Below are positions 54,605 to 64,000 of a DNA stretch of 64,000 nt, one piece after another. The notes under the pieces are model-generated. The model made no database searches and had not been told where the DNA came from. It saw only the letters and a program-made list of their open reading frames with translations. Position 1 is the first letter of the stretch. Each line of letters begins with the position of its first letter. Made by a program: the position numbers and the translations under genes. Source of the DNA: Anaeramoeba ignava (taxonomy: Eukaryota; Metamonada; Anaeramoebidae). Where the stretch lies: contig JAPDFW010000022.1 in the NCBI GenBank assembly GCA_028826165.1, positions 496,001-560,000 on the forward strand, written 5' to 3'.

Positions 54605-57592
54605 TTAAAATTCATCAGATTGAAGAGAATTTTGATTTGATTTTTTCTTTTCTTGATCAATATTATTAGCATTAAGAGATTCAATATCATTATCATTATC
54701 ATTATCATTATCATTATCATTATCATTATCATTATCATTATCATTATCATTATCACTTTCATGATGAGAATTTTTTTCATCATTAGATTTAAGTTCATTA
54801 ATATCACTTAATTCAAGACCATCTTGTTTAAAAATATCATTTTTAAGATTTTCATCGTCTTGAATTTGTTGGTCTTCTTCTTGATCTTCCAATTTTTGAA
54901 CACCAGTTTCAACAATATCTCTGACTTCTTGAGTTGGAAGAAAAACAAAGATAAGCATCAAAACATAAAAATTAAACATTGCATAAGATGATAAAACCCA
55001 CATTGGGGATTTGTTTGTATCCTTTATCATCCCAGTTCCAACATAAGCTATCAATAGAATTGCTAATAAAAGTGTGATGAAAAAAAATGTATAAAATGTT
55101 TTTTTCCGATTTTGTTGATTTCTTGCTCGAAATGCTCGAAAGCAAGCATAAATTAACCATAAAATATAAAAGCAAAATAATACTATTCCTCCAATTGCTA
55201 ATCCTTTAAATCCGGGTAAATCATGCATTGCTTGATAGTTTGCATCGCTTCTCATTTGCAATCTTTGCCAAAATATTAAAGCTGTAACTAAGATAAAGAG
55301 TAGTCCAACAAGTGTAAATTTTGGATAATAAAATTTAAAGTTTGTTCTTTGTTCTGGTTTCTTTTTTTTTTTTAACAAATTTATTAATTAATTTTTATAA
55401 TTAATTTTTGAAAATATTTTGAAATAAATTGAATTAAATTGAATTGAATTTAATTATTTTGAATTTAAATTGAATTGAATTTAATTGAATTAAATTGAAT
55501 TGAATTGAATTAAATTGAATTGAATTGAATTGAATTGAATTGAATTAAATTGAATTAAATTGAATTGAATTGAATTGAATTGAATTGAATTGAATTAAAT
55601 TAAATTGAATTGAATATTGAATTAAATTAAATTGAATTGAATTGAATTGAATTGAATTATTTTGAATTGAATTAAATTGAATATTGAATTAAATTGAATT
55701 ATTTTGAATTGAATTAAATTATTTTGAATTGAATTGAATTGAATTGAATTGAATTTAATTATTTTGAATTATTTTGAATTGAATTGAATATTGAATTAAA
55801 TTAAATTGAATTGAATTGAATTGAATTGAATTGAATTATTTTGAATTGAATTAAATTATTTTGAATTGAATTGAATTGAATTGAATTGAATTGAATTGAA
55901 TATTGAATTGAATTAAATTGAATTGAATATTGAATTAAATTATTTTGAATTAAATTATTTTGAATTAAATTATTTTGAATTAAATTATTTTGAATTAAAT
56001 TATTTTGAATTAAATTATTTTGAAATAAATTGAATTGAATTATTTTATGAAATTATTTTGAATTATTTTGAATTATTTTGAATTAAATTATTTTGAAATA
56101 AATTGAATTGAATTGAATTAAATTAAATTAAATTAAATTAAATTGAATTGAATTGAATTAAATTAAATTAAATTAAATTAAATTGAATTATTTTGAATTA
56201 TTTTATGAAATTATTTTGAATTATTTTGAATTTTATTTTCAATTCGTTTGATTTGTTTGATATTCTCAAGTTACATAACGGAAAGAATCAAACATAAATA
56301 ACCAAAATAAAAGTAAAATAGCAAGGAAAATAGTTCCAAATACAACATCTAAAAATTCAGGAAGCCAATTATTAACAATAACTGTTGAAGGATAAAAAGG
56401 ATCTAAAAGAATGAAAATTAAAAAGTAAATCAAAAATCAAAAAGAAAAGAAAAAAAATTATAAAATAAATTACCATTAAAAAAAATGAGAGAAAATAAAA
56501 GAATTGTTAACCATTTTTGTTCAAAAGTATAAACTCTCCAAGAAATATTTGAAGTTTTATAAATCCAGATTATAAGAAGAAACAAAGAAAGTAAAACATA
56601 AGCAAATGCAAAAATAATTTTAAAAACCATAAAGTGTGTATTATAAAATTCAAACTAAAAAAAATGTAAAAATGATTTATATTTGAATATTTTTGCATAT
56701 TTTTGAATATTTGTTTTAAAATATTTTTCCTATTTACAATAATTGTTGCTTGATCAAATAATTGAGTATCTGTTGTTTTTGGTTCGATTATAAGAGAAAA
56801 TGTGTAAATTGGATATTCAAGATAAGTTTCATCAACAAAATAAATTTGATCACAAGTTGAATAAGGCTAGATAAATAATATAAATATTATAAATATTATA
56901 AATATTATAAATAATATAAATAATAATAAATATTATAAATATTATAAATATAAATATAAATAATAATATAAATAAAATAAAATAAATATAATAAATATTA
57001 TAAATAATATAAATATTATAAATATAAATATAAATATTAATATAATAAATATTATAAATATAATAAATAATATAAATATAATATACTTTGCATTTGATAT
57101 CTCTTGAATGAGAACTGTTTTTTGTAATTGAATACACTTTTCCTGTTTCTGTAAATTTTCCTCCAAGATTTAAATTAAATCTTGCACTTAAATCAATTGA
57201 ATAATTTTTGTGATTATTTAATTCAACACTAATAAAAAGATTTAAATTCATTCTTGCTAAATTAATAATTTCCTCTGCAAGTTCTATATTACTCTTTAAA
57301 TATCAAAATAAGATATAAAAAATGAATTTAAAATGAATAAAACGAAAAAATTTTTTCAACACAAAAAAAAAGTAAAAAAAATATTTTTTAAAAAAAAATA
57401 AAAAGAAAAATAAAAAGAAAAACAAACTGTTGGTGCAAAATTTTCAGTTGTTTTTCTTTCTACTATAACTTCTGGACCAGCAGCACCAATAGAAACAGAA
57501 ACTATAAGGTAAATAGCATAACCAACAACTAAAGCTGCAATATGTTTGGTTCTAAAACCATCAACTTTCATTTTCATTTCAGAATGAATCAT
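54605..57592 (-). CDS. TMEM181-like seven-helix membrane protein (6 exons, 521 aa)
   Basis: Exons are 57592-57428, 57293-57087, 56866-56738, 56654-56474, 56402-56275 and 55360-54605, all phases closing. Exon 1 has an N-terminal TM (IAALVVGYAIYLIVSVSIG) and IGAAGPEVIVE. Exons 2-3 form a lumenal beta-rich (GOLD-like) domain. Exons 4-6 carry TM helices: FAFAYVLLSLFLLIIWIY, WLTILLFSLIFFNG-DPFY, FGTIFLAILLLFWLFMF, then FYYPKFTLVGLLFILVTALI and three more. YPK..VGLL, the spacing of helices and the end after LMLIFVFLPT match the TMEM181/Wntless-like family. Such proteins traffic through the Golgi and may act as cargo or G-protein-linked receptors. The acidic C-tail includes about 15 Asp-Asn repeats. 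Functional role here is unknown. Confidence 0.85.
55380..56274 (-). repeat. TMEM181-like intron 5: GAATT pentamer array
   Basis: GTAACT donor and poly-A acceptor AAAAAAG on the minus strand. The body is (GAATT)n, (AAATT)n and ATTATTTTG steps, about 0.87 kb. Confidence 0.92.
56874..57086 (-). repeat. TMEM181-like intron 2: AATATT/ATAA-rich repeat
   Basis: The intron is nearly all ATAAATATTATAAATATAAA-type steps; only A and T. GTATAT donor, ATCTAG acceptor. Confidence 0.85.
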
Positions 57593-57836
57593 TTTTTTTA
57601 AAAGAAAAGAAAAAAATGAAAAAAATGAAAAAATAAAAAATAATTTTAAATTGATTATTTTTATTAAAATTTAAATTGATTTTTATTTTTAAAATTTAAA
57701 TTGATTATTTTTATTTTTATTAAAATTTAAATTGATTTTTATTATTTGGTCTTAATTCAAATTTGTTTTTAAAAATGGGAAAAATTCCAAAAAAAAAAAA
57801 AAAATTTCATCAAATTTGATAAAAAAAAAAAAAAAA

Positions 57837-59954
57837 TCATAATAAATCAGACACATTCATTGGCATTTCATCAATTTGAGTTCCATAAAATTGCTCTATA
57901 TCTCTTAATATTCTAATATCATCTGATTTAACAAAATTAATTGCAATTCCTTTTCTTCCAAATCTTCCAGATCGTCCAATTCTATGAATATAAGTCTCTC
58001 TTGAAATCGGCAGGTCATAATTAATAACAAGAGAAACTTGTTGAACATCAATTCCACGAGCCCAAACATCTGTTGTTATCAAAACACGACTAATATATTT
58101 ATCAAAAAGGGGGCAAAGTGAAAGAAATGAGAACAAAAAATTAACAGAAAAAAAAAAGAAAAAAAAGAATATAAATTTGTACCTTTTTCCATCTCGGAAG
58201 TCTTGCATAATTTGTTCGCGCTCTTTCTGCGGCATCTGTCCATGCATTGAAGAAACAGTGAAATTATTTTCAATCATTTTTAAAGCTAAAGCTTTAACTT
58301 TTTCTCTTGTATTGCAAAAAATAACTGCTTGTGTAATTGTAAGTGTGTCATATAGATCACATAATGTCTCGAATTTCCAATCTTCTTGCTCAACTGCTAC
58401 AAAAAATTGTTTGATTTCATCTAATGTTAATTCATCTCGTTTGATTAATATTTTGATTGGATCTGTCATGAATTTTGTTGTCATTTCTAAAACTTGACTT
58501 GGAAGTGTTGCGCTAACAATCACTACCTATATTATTACATGAAATTAATTTTAATTTTAATATTAATTTTGATTTTAATTTTAATTTTAATATTATAAAT
58601 GAATTTTAATTTTGATTTTAATTTTAATTTTAATATTGATTTTAATTTTGATTTTAATTTTAATATTGATTTTAATTTTAATTTTAATTTTAATATCAAT
58701 TAAATTAATATTAAAATTATGTACTTGAGTTGCAGGAGGAAGAAATCTATAAATATCATAAATTTGGTCTTTAAAACCAAGTGATAACATTTCATCAGCT
58801 TCATCTAAAATAAGCATTCTTATTGATCTAGTTCTAAGATTACGACGTGTAATCATATCTAATAGAATATTCAAAAAATAAATTAATCAATATATCTAAT
58901 AAATAAATAAATGTTTATTTGTTTATTTATTTATTTACCAAAAACTCTTCCTGGTGTTCCTGTAACAACATGAACTCCAAAATCAAGAACTCTAATATCT
59001 TCTCCAATAGATTTTCCTCCAATACAACAATGTGATTTAGTTTTCATATAATCTCCAATTGAATTCACAACCTAATTTTTTAATTTTGATATTAATTTTA
59101 ATTTTAATTTTAATTTTAATTTTAATTTTAATTTTAATTTTAATTTTAATTTTAATTTTAATATTAATTTTAATTTTAATTTTAATTTTAATTTTTTAAT
59201 TTTAATTTTAATTTTATTTTAATTTTAATTTTAATTTTTAATTTTAATTTTAATTTTAATTTTAATTTTAATTTTAATTTTAATTTTAATTTTAATTTTA
59301 ATTTTAATTTTAATTTTAATTTTAATATTAATTTTAATTTTAATTTTAATTTTAATTTTAATTTTAATTTTAATTTTAATTTTAATTTTAATTTTAATTT
59401 TAATTTTAATTTTAATTTTAATTTTAATTTTAATTTTAATTTTAATTTTAATTTTAATTTTAATTTTTAATTTTAATTTTAATTTTAATTTTAATTTTAA
59501 TTTTGATTTTTAATTACTGATTGAGTTTGTTGAGCAAGTTCTCGTGTTGGAGCTAAAATAAGTGCTTGAGGTTCCTTTGAAGAAATATTAATTGATTGTA
59601 AAGCTCCAATAACAAAAGCAGCTGTTTTTCCTGTTCCACTTTGTGATTGAGCAATTACATCTCTACCTTTTGTAATAGGAACAATTGCACGTTGTTGAAT
59701 TGCTGAAGGTTTTTCAAATCCTTATTAAAAAATTTTAATTAAAAAATTAAAATAAAAATTTAAATTAAATTAAATTAAAAAATTAATTAAAAATTTAAAT
59801 TAAAAATTTAAAACTTACCAGCTTCATAAATTCCTCGAAGAAGTGTCTCTTTTAAATGCATTTTTTCAAAAGAACGATAAACTTTTACATTACTACTTGT
59901 TTCAAATTCAAGTTTTTCATCATCTTTAAAAGAAAATTCTGAATCAATTGACAT
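57837..59954 (-). CDS. EIF4A3: eIF4A-III DEAD-box RNA helicase, exon-junction-complex core (6 exons, 400 aa)
   Basis: Exons are 59954-59819, 59720-59518, 59071-58939, 58858-58725, 58526-58183 and 58089-57837; phases close and length matches the usual 400-411. All helicase motifs are present: Q motif [11 protein letters not shown], motif [11 protein letters not shown], Ia PTRELAQQ, Ib TPGR, DEAD in [36 protein letters not shown] and [33 protein letters not shown], the MPQKERE stretch and the C-terminus [19 protein letters not shown] are diagnostic of eIF4A-III rather than eIF4A-I. It clamps onto spliced mRNA as the EJC platform. SAP18, another EJC-periphery factor, is in the same window. Confidence 0.96.
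59072..59517 (-). repeat. eIF4A-III intron 2: TTTTAA hexamer array
   Basis: Almost pure (AATTTT)n with one ATATTA variant at intervals. GTAATT donor, AATTAG acceptor on the minus strand. Intron 4 (58724-58527) is shorter but of the same type. Confidence 0.92.
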
Positions 59955-60342
59955 TTTATAAATTTTTTTTTTTTTTGCAAAATGAAAAATGAAAAATGAA
60001 AAATGAAAAATGAAAAAATTAAAAAATTATTTTTTTTTATTTAAAAAATCGGAAAAAAAAATTCAATTTTGACTTTGATTTCAATTTTAATTCTGATTTT
60101 GATTTTGATTTCAATTTCAATATTTGATTTTAATTTCAATTTTAATTTTAATTTTAATTTTAAATTTTGATTTTGATTTTGATTTTGATTTTAATTTTAA
60201 TTTCAATTTTAATTTTAATTTTAATTTCAATTTTAATTCCGATTTTAATTTTGATTTTGATTTCAATTTCAATATTAAATTTTGATTTCAATTTTGATTT
60301 CAATTTCAATATTAAATTTTGATTTTAATTTTAATTTTAATT
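59955..60342. other. eIF4A-III leader and TTTTGA/TTTCAA repeat spacer
   Basis: Next to the ATG the minus strand shows five CATTTTT steps (59985-60016). From 60060 to 60342 are TTTTGA, TTTCAA and TTTTAA hexamers. No coding exon that could continue the clathrin gene is visible here. Confidence 0.7.
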
Positions 60343-63068
60343 TTAATTTTGGAATTGATTTATTTTTTGATTTGCTAATTGTTGATTATGAAGAAAATCT
60401 GAAATATAAGAAATAAAATTATCTTCATCAATTTCAACTGAAAAAACATCACCAGATAAATTAAGAGCAATAAAACCTTTGCCAAATTCATCCAAAACAA
60501 CTTGGAAAATAGAACTATTAGAAATTCTACCTCTAAAAATAAAAGTTCCAGTTTGAAGATCAAAAATATCCAAAAATCCAGCTTTTGTAATTAAATAAAT
60601 AATTGAATATTTCTCACTAATTTTGATTGAAACAGGAAAATCTTGTTCAAATTGAGGATCTATTATTAAATCAGTTGAAATCTTCTGAAATTTAGGTTCA
60701 TTATGTTTTTGATCAGCTCCAAGTTCGAAAATATGAAGTTTTGAAGTTTCACTTGTTTTTAAATTGAATACAAGAAGTGTTGTTTTTGTTGTTGCTCCTT
60801 CTACTTGGAAATCACAAAAGGATACTGCTTCACTTTGTAATATTTGTGAAACTTGTTTATCAATTGAATAAAGTTGTGTTATTCCAGATATTCTTAGTTC
60901 TTTCATTTGTAATCCTGTCAATGCACACCATTTTTGATCTGATGAAACTTGATAACTAATAAATTGTGAAGATGTGTTTTCTTCTTGTTGAATATTAAAG
61001 ATTAATTTTGGAACAGAATCATCTAAAAAAAAGAGGAACAAAATATTTCAATTAAATCAAATTTAAATTAAATTTAAATCAAATCAAAATTAAATCAAAA
61101 TTAAATCAAAATTAAATCAAATCAATATTAAATCAAAATTAAATCAAAATTAAATCAAATTAAATCAAATCAATATTAAATCAAAATTAAATCAAAATTA
61201 AATCAATATTAAATTAAAATTAAATCAAATCAATATTAAATCAAAATTAAATCAAATCAAATTAAATTAAATTAAAATTAAATTAAAATTAAATTAAAAT
61301 TAAATTAAAAAAATCAAAATTAAATCAAAATTAAAAAATTAAATCAATATTAAATTAAATTCAAATTAAATCAAAATCAAATCAAATTAAATCAAAATTA
61401 ATAAATCAAAATTAAATCAAAATTAAATCAATATTAAATCAATATTAAATCAAAATTAAAAAATCAATATTAAAAAATAAAATAAATCAATATTAAATCA
61501 AAAATTAAATCAAATCAAATCAAAATAAAAAAATTAAATCAAAAAAATTAAATCAAAATCAAAATCAAACTCAAAATTAAATCAAAATTAAATCAAATTA
61601 AAATCAAAATTAAATTAAATCAAAATTAAATTAAATCAATATTAAATCAAATCAATATTAAATCAAAATTAAATTAAATCAAAATTAAATCAATATTAAA
61701 TCAAAATTAAATCAAATCAAAATCAAATTAAATTAAATTAAAATTAAATCAAAATTAAATCAAAATCAAATTAAATTAAATCAATATCAAATCAATATTA
61801 AATCAATATCAAATCAAAAAAATTAAATCAAAATCAAAATTAAATTAAATCAAAATTAAATTAAATCAAAATTAAATCAAAATTCAATACAAATTAAATC
61901 AAAATTAAATCACTATTAAATCAAAATTAAATCAAAATTAAATCAAAATTAAATCATTAAATTAAAATTAAATCAAAATTAAATCAAATCAATATTAAAT
62001 CAAAATTAAATCAAATCAAAATTAAATCAAAATTAAATCAAATCAAAATCAAATAAATATTAAATCAAATCAAATTAAATCAAAAAATCAAAATCAAATC
62101 AAAAATAAATCAAAATTAAATCAAAATTAAATCAAATCAAAATTAAATCAAATTAAATCAAATTAAATCAAATCAAATCAAAATTAATTAAATCAAAATT
62201 AAATCAATATTAAATTCAAATCAAATCAATATTAAATCAATATTAAATCAAAATCAAATCAAAATCAATATTAAATCAAAATTAAATCAAAATTAAATCA
62301 AAATTAAATCAAATTAAATCAAAATCAAAAATTAAATCAAATTAAATTAATATTAAATCAAATTAAAAATATTAAATTAAATTAATATTAAATCAAAATT
62401 AAATTAAATCAATATTAAATCAAAATTAAATCAAAATTAAATCAAATCAAAATCAAATTAAATCAAAATTAAATCAATATTAAATTAAATCAAAATTAAA
62501 TCAAATTAATAAAATCAAATCAAAAATATTAAATCAAATCAATATTAAATCAATAATAAATCAAATTAAACTAAATTAATTTGTGTATAAAATTACCATT
62601 AATTTTCCAATGATAAACTGCTTTTTGTGTCACAATTCCAAGTTCTTCTGCTGAAATCCATTTCCAAAATAAAGGTTCTTCATCCAAAATTTGACTTTTC
62701 AATTTTGATTTTGCTTCTAAATCAAAAACTTGTAAATTATTTTGAGCTTTTTTTTTAAAAAGAAGAAAAAGAAAAATTTAAGAAAAAAATTAAAAAAGCA
62801 AAAAAAAAAGAAAAATACATCTTAATGCAATAATTTTAGAAACTGGATTCATTATGGCAGAATCTGCTTTGATAAATTGTCTCCAAATGTTTTCTGGTTC
62901 TTTTAAATCAATTATTGCTACTTTAAAAGAATTGTCTTTTATTTCTAGAACACTAATGTATTTATAACTTTCCATTTTTGTTTTTGCAAATCGAAGATGT
63001 TCATTCGCAATTCCTAAATTTGTTAAATTGAAAAGTTTTGTGATTTTAATTGGTAAAAGTTGTTGCAT
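60343..63068 (-). CDS. Clathrin heavy chain terminal domain only (3 exons, 359 aa)
   Basis: Exons are 63068-62819, 62746-62597 and 61022-60343. The product aligns along the whole clathrin heavy-chain N-terminal seven-bladed propeller: MQQLLPIKITKLFNLTNLGI, MESYKYISV, ADSAIMNPVSKIIALR, LQVFDLEAKSKLKS, EPLFWKWIS, AVYHWKING, QLYSIDKQVSQ, FPVSIKISEKYSIIYLITK, FDLQTGTFIF. It stops after FISYISDFLHNQQLANQ, around human residue 340, where the alpha-zigzag leg should begin. No splice donor follows, and the downstream gene starts 390 bp later. In full-length clathrin this propeller binds clathrin-box peptides of adaptors; without legs it cannot trimerise. Either a stand-alone regulatory propeller or a truncated copy of a full gene elsewhere. 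Confidence 0.88.
61023..62596 (-). repeat. Clathrin-propeller intron 2: AAATC/AAATT and AATATT repeats (1.57 kb)
   Basis: GTAATT donor, TTTTTTTAG acceptor on the minus strand. The plus strand reads AAATTAAATCAAAATTAAATC and AATCAATATTA repeats throughout, similar in type to dehydrogenase intron 4. Confidence 0.92.
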
Positions 63069-63187
63069 TTTAAATTTAAAGAAGAAAAAAAAAGAAGAGA
63101 AAAATGAAATTAAAATCAAATTAAATTAAATCCAAATTTAATTAAATTAAATCCAAAAATCAAAATCAAAAAATTCAAAAAAGAAAA
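63069..63187. promoter_or_regulatory. Leader of the clathrin-propeller gene
   Basis: On the minus strand: TTAATTTCATTTTTCTCTTC, TTTTTTTTTCTTCTTTAAAT, then TTAAAATG. One CATTTTTC step precedes the start, as elsewhere. The left part is the 3' flank of the UBR gene. Confidence 0.4.
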
Positions 63188-64000
63188 TCAATTAAAAGAA
63201 CGTGAAACTCGTGGATTTCTTAATACTTCTTGTAATAATTCTCCTGTTAAAAACATTTGCTCATATTTCTTCAACATATCAGAATCCAAATACAAATCTT
63301 TTCCTCTTCTAACACCAATATCTTCTTCATTCCATTTATCCTTGAAAATACTTTTCAATAAAATAACTCCAGCTCGAGGAATAAAAGATAAAATTGCTGA
63401 AGCTAACTGTCCTTTAATACACAAATATAACCCATTCCCACCAACTTTTCGAGAATGGCGCACAATATCTTGCTCAGTGTTTTTTGTTAAAGCGTTTTTT
63501 ATCTTCAGATCAACAATATTCCCTGTTATTAAACATAATCCTGCATTTTCAGGAATTGGATTCCCTTGATCATCAACTTTCCTCTCATACTGGTGCCAAA
63601 TCAAATTGAATCGAGTAGGGATTGGATAGAAAGAAAAGGTATGAATAGGCGCGAGAAGAAGCTTTTCTGAGCTTTCTTTGGTATCTTGATTATTTCTCAA
63701 TGATTTACATTTGTCAACAAATTGGATGAATGATTTAGGTGTTGAATTCAAAAAATTTTCGATCGATATTTCAATTCCAAGAGCTTCACAAATTTCAGAA
63801 AAGCTTCGCGATCTGAATTCTTTTGGTGACGATGTTGATGATTGGTCGATGCAATGCTCATGATATAGAAGTATTTTTCTGAAAAAAGGAAGACAAAGTG
63901 ATTCGATTGAAGGAATTAAATCAGATTCATTTAAAATTCGAAGAGTCACAGGTTCTTTCTCATCAAATCCACAATTTTCAATCAATGACCATTTTTTTTG
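63188..64000 (-). CDS. UBR1/UBR2-type E3 ligase, C-terminal fragment (cut by window edge)
   Basis: The frame is open to the window edge, so the gene continues beyond it. The visible 270 residues match the UBR-family C-terminal (autoinhibitory) domain: PTRFNLIWHQYERK, GLCLITGNIVDL, HSRKVGGNGLYLCIKGQLAS, GVILLKSIFKDKWNEEDIGVRRGKDLYLD and the final ELLQEVLR. UBR1/2 recognise N-degrons and ubiquitylate targets. In most UBRs this domain binds zinc through CxxC and CxxH pairs. Here CLVCG is CLITG and the second Cys cluster is absent, so zinc binding is probably lost. RING and UBR-box would lie upstream outside the window. Confidence 0.85.
   Translation of the reverse strand, partial: QKKWSLIENCGFDEKEPVTLRILNESDLIPSIESLCLPFFRKILLYHEHCIDQSSTSSPKEFRSRSFSEICEALGIEISIENFLNSTPKSFIQFVDKCKSLRNNQDTKESSEKLLLAPIHTFSFYPIPTRFNLIWHQYERKVDDQGNPIPENAGLCLITGNIVDLKIKNALTKNTEQDIVRHSRKVGGNGLYLCIKGQLASAILSFIPRAGVILLKSIFKDKWNEEDIGVRRGKDLYLDSDMLKKYEQMFLTGELLQEVLRNPRVSRSFN

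Noticed and set aside
1-64000. tRNA genes, transposons or viral insertions
   Set aside because: I found no convincing tRNA cloverleaf, reverse transcriptase, transposase or terminal repeats by reading; a tRNAscan/HMM run would be needed to exclude small ones.

Overview
This window is a gene-dense stretch of a very AT-rich eukaryotic nuclear genome. Spliceosomal introns run GT(A)...AG, a U2 snRNA gene is present, and many proteins carry long Asn/Gln/Glu/Lys/Ser tracts. BTB-BACK and BTB-TLDc genes, multi-PH proteins, Ras, and introns filled with short tandem repeats suggest an amoeboid protist such as Anaeramoeba. That assignment is inference: no rRNA or marker gene settles it. The standard genetic code fits all genes.

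Layout. 1-4.7 kb (+): a longin + mu-homology adaptor-like gene (TSET TCUP/TML type) with FDPF repeats. 4.9-6.6 kb (-): PAS + coiled-coil gene. 7.2-9.3 kb: 12-bp tandem array. 9.3-12.4 kb (-): multi-PH protein with an internal duplication. 12.6-12.8 kb (-): U2 snRNA. 12.8-16.5 kb: satellite with a unit of about 90 bp. 16.75-17.3 kb (+): Ras. 17.55-23.75 kb (+): TRAPPC8. 23.9-27.4 kb (+): 2-hydroxyacid dehydrogenase in five exons. 27.6-32.4 kb (-): two tandem copies of an unknown membrane protein, the second with an orphan copy of the dehydrogenase last exon. 32.6-35.7 kb (-): SH3-PX-BAR sorting nexin. 36-38.3 kb (-): Rex-type exonuclease. 38.5-38.9 kb (-): SAP18. 39-41.7 kb (+): BTB-BACK protein with two beta-rich repeats. 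42-43.9 kb (-): disordered NQ-rich protein. 44-47.5 kb (-): transportin. 48.3-52.6 kb (-): two tandem BTB-TLDc genes. 52.7-54.5 kb (+): MPPED-type phosphoesterase. 54.6-57.6 kb (-): TMEM181-like. 57.8-60 kb (-): eIF4A-III. 60.3-63.1 kb (-): clathrin heavy-chain terminal domain only. 63.2-64 kb (-): UBR-ligase C-terminus, cut by the window edge.

Together: many genes act in membrane traffic (adaptor, TRAPPC8, SNX9-like, clathrin terminal domain, TMEM181) or in RNA biology (U2, eIF4A-III, SAP18, Rex exonuclease). Exon chains were built by hand from splice sites and phase. Most close exactly in frame and give family-typical lengths, so boundaries should be good to a base or two.

The most unusual signals are: five one-base frame slips, all of the same sign, in four otherwise well-conserved genes; a different tandem repeat in nearly every long intron; a clathrin gene ending exactly after the beta-propeller; a recurrent CATTTTTT-type element just upstream of start codons; and a segmental duplication that left an orphan exon.
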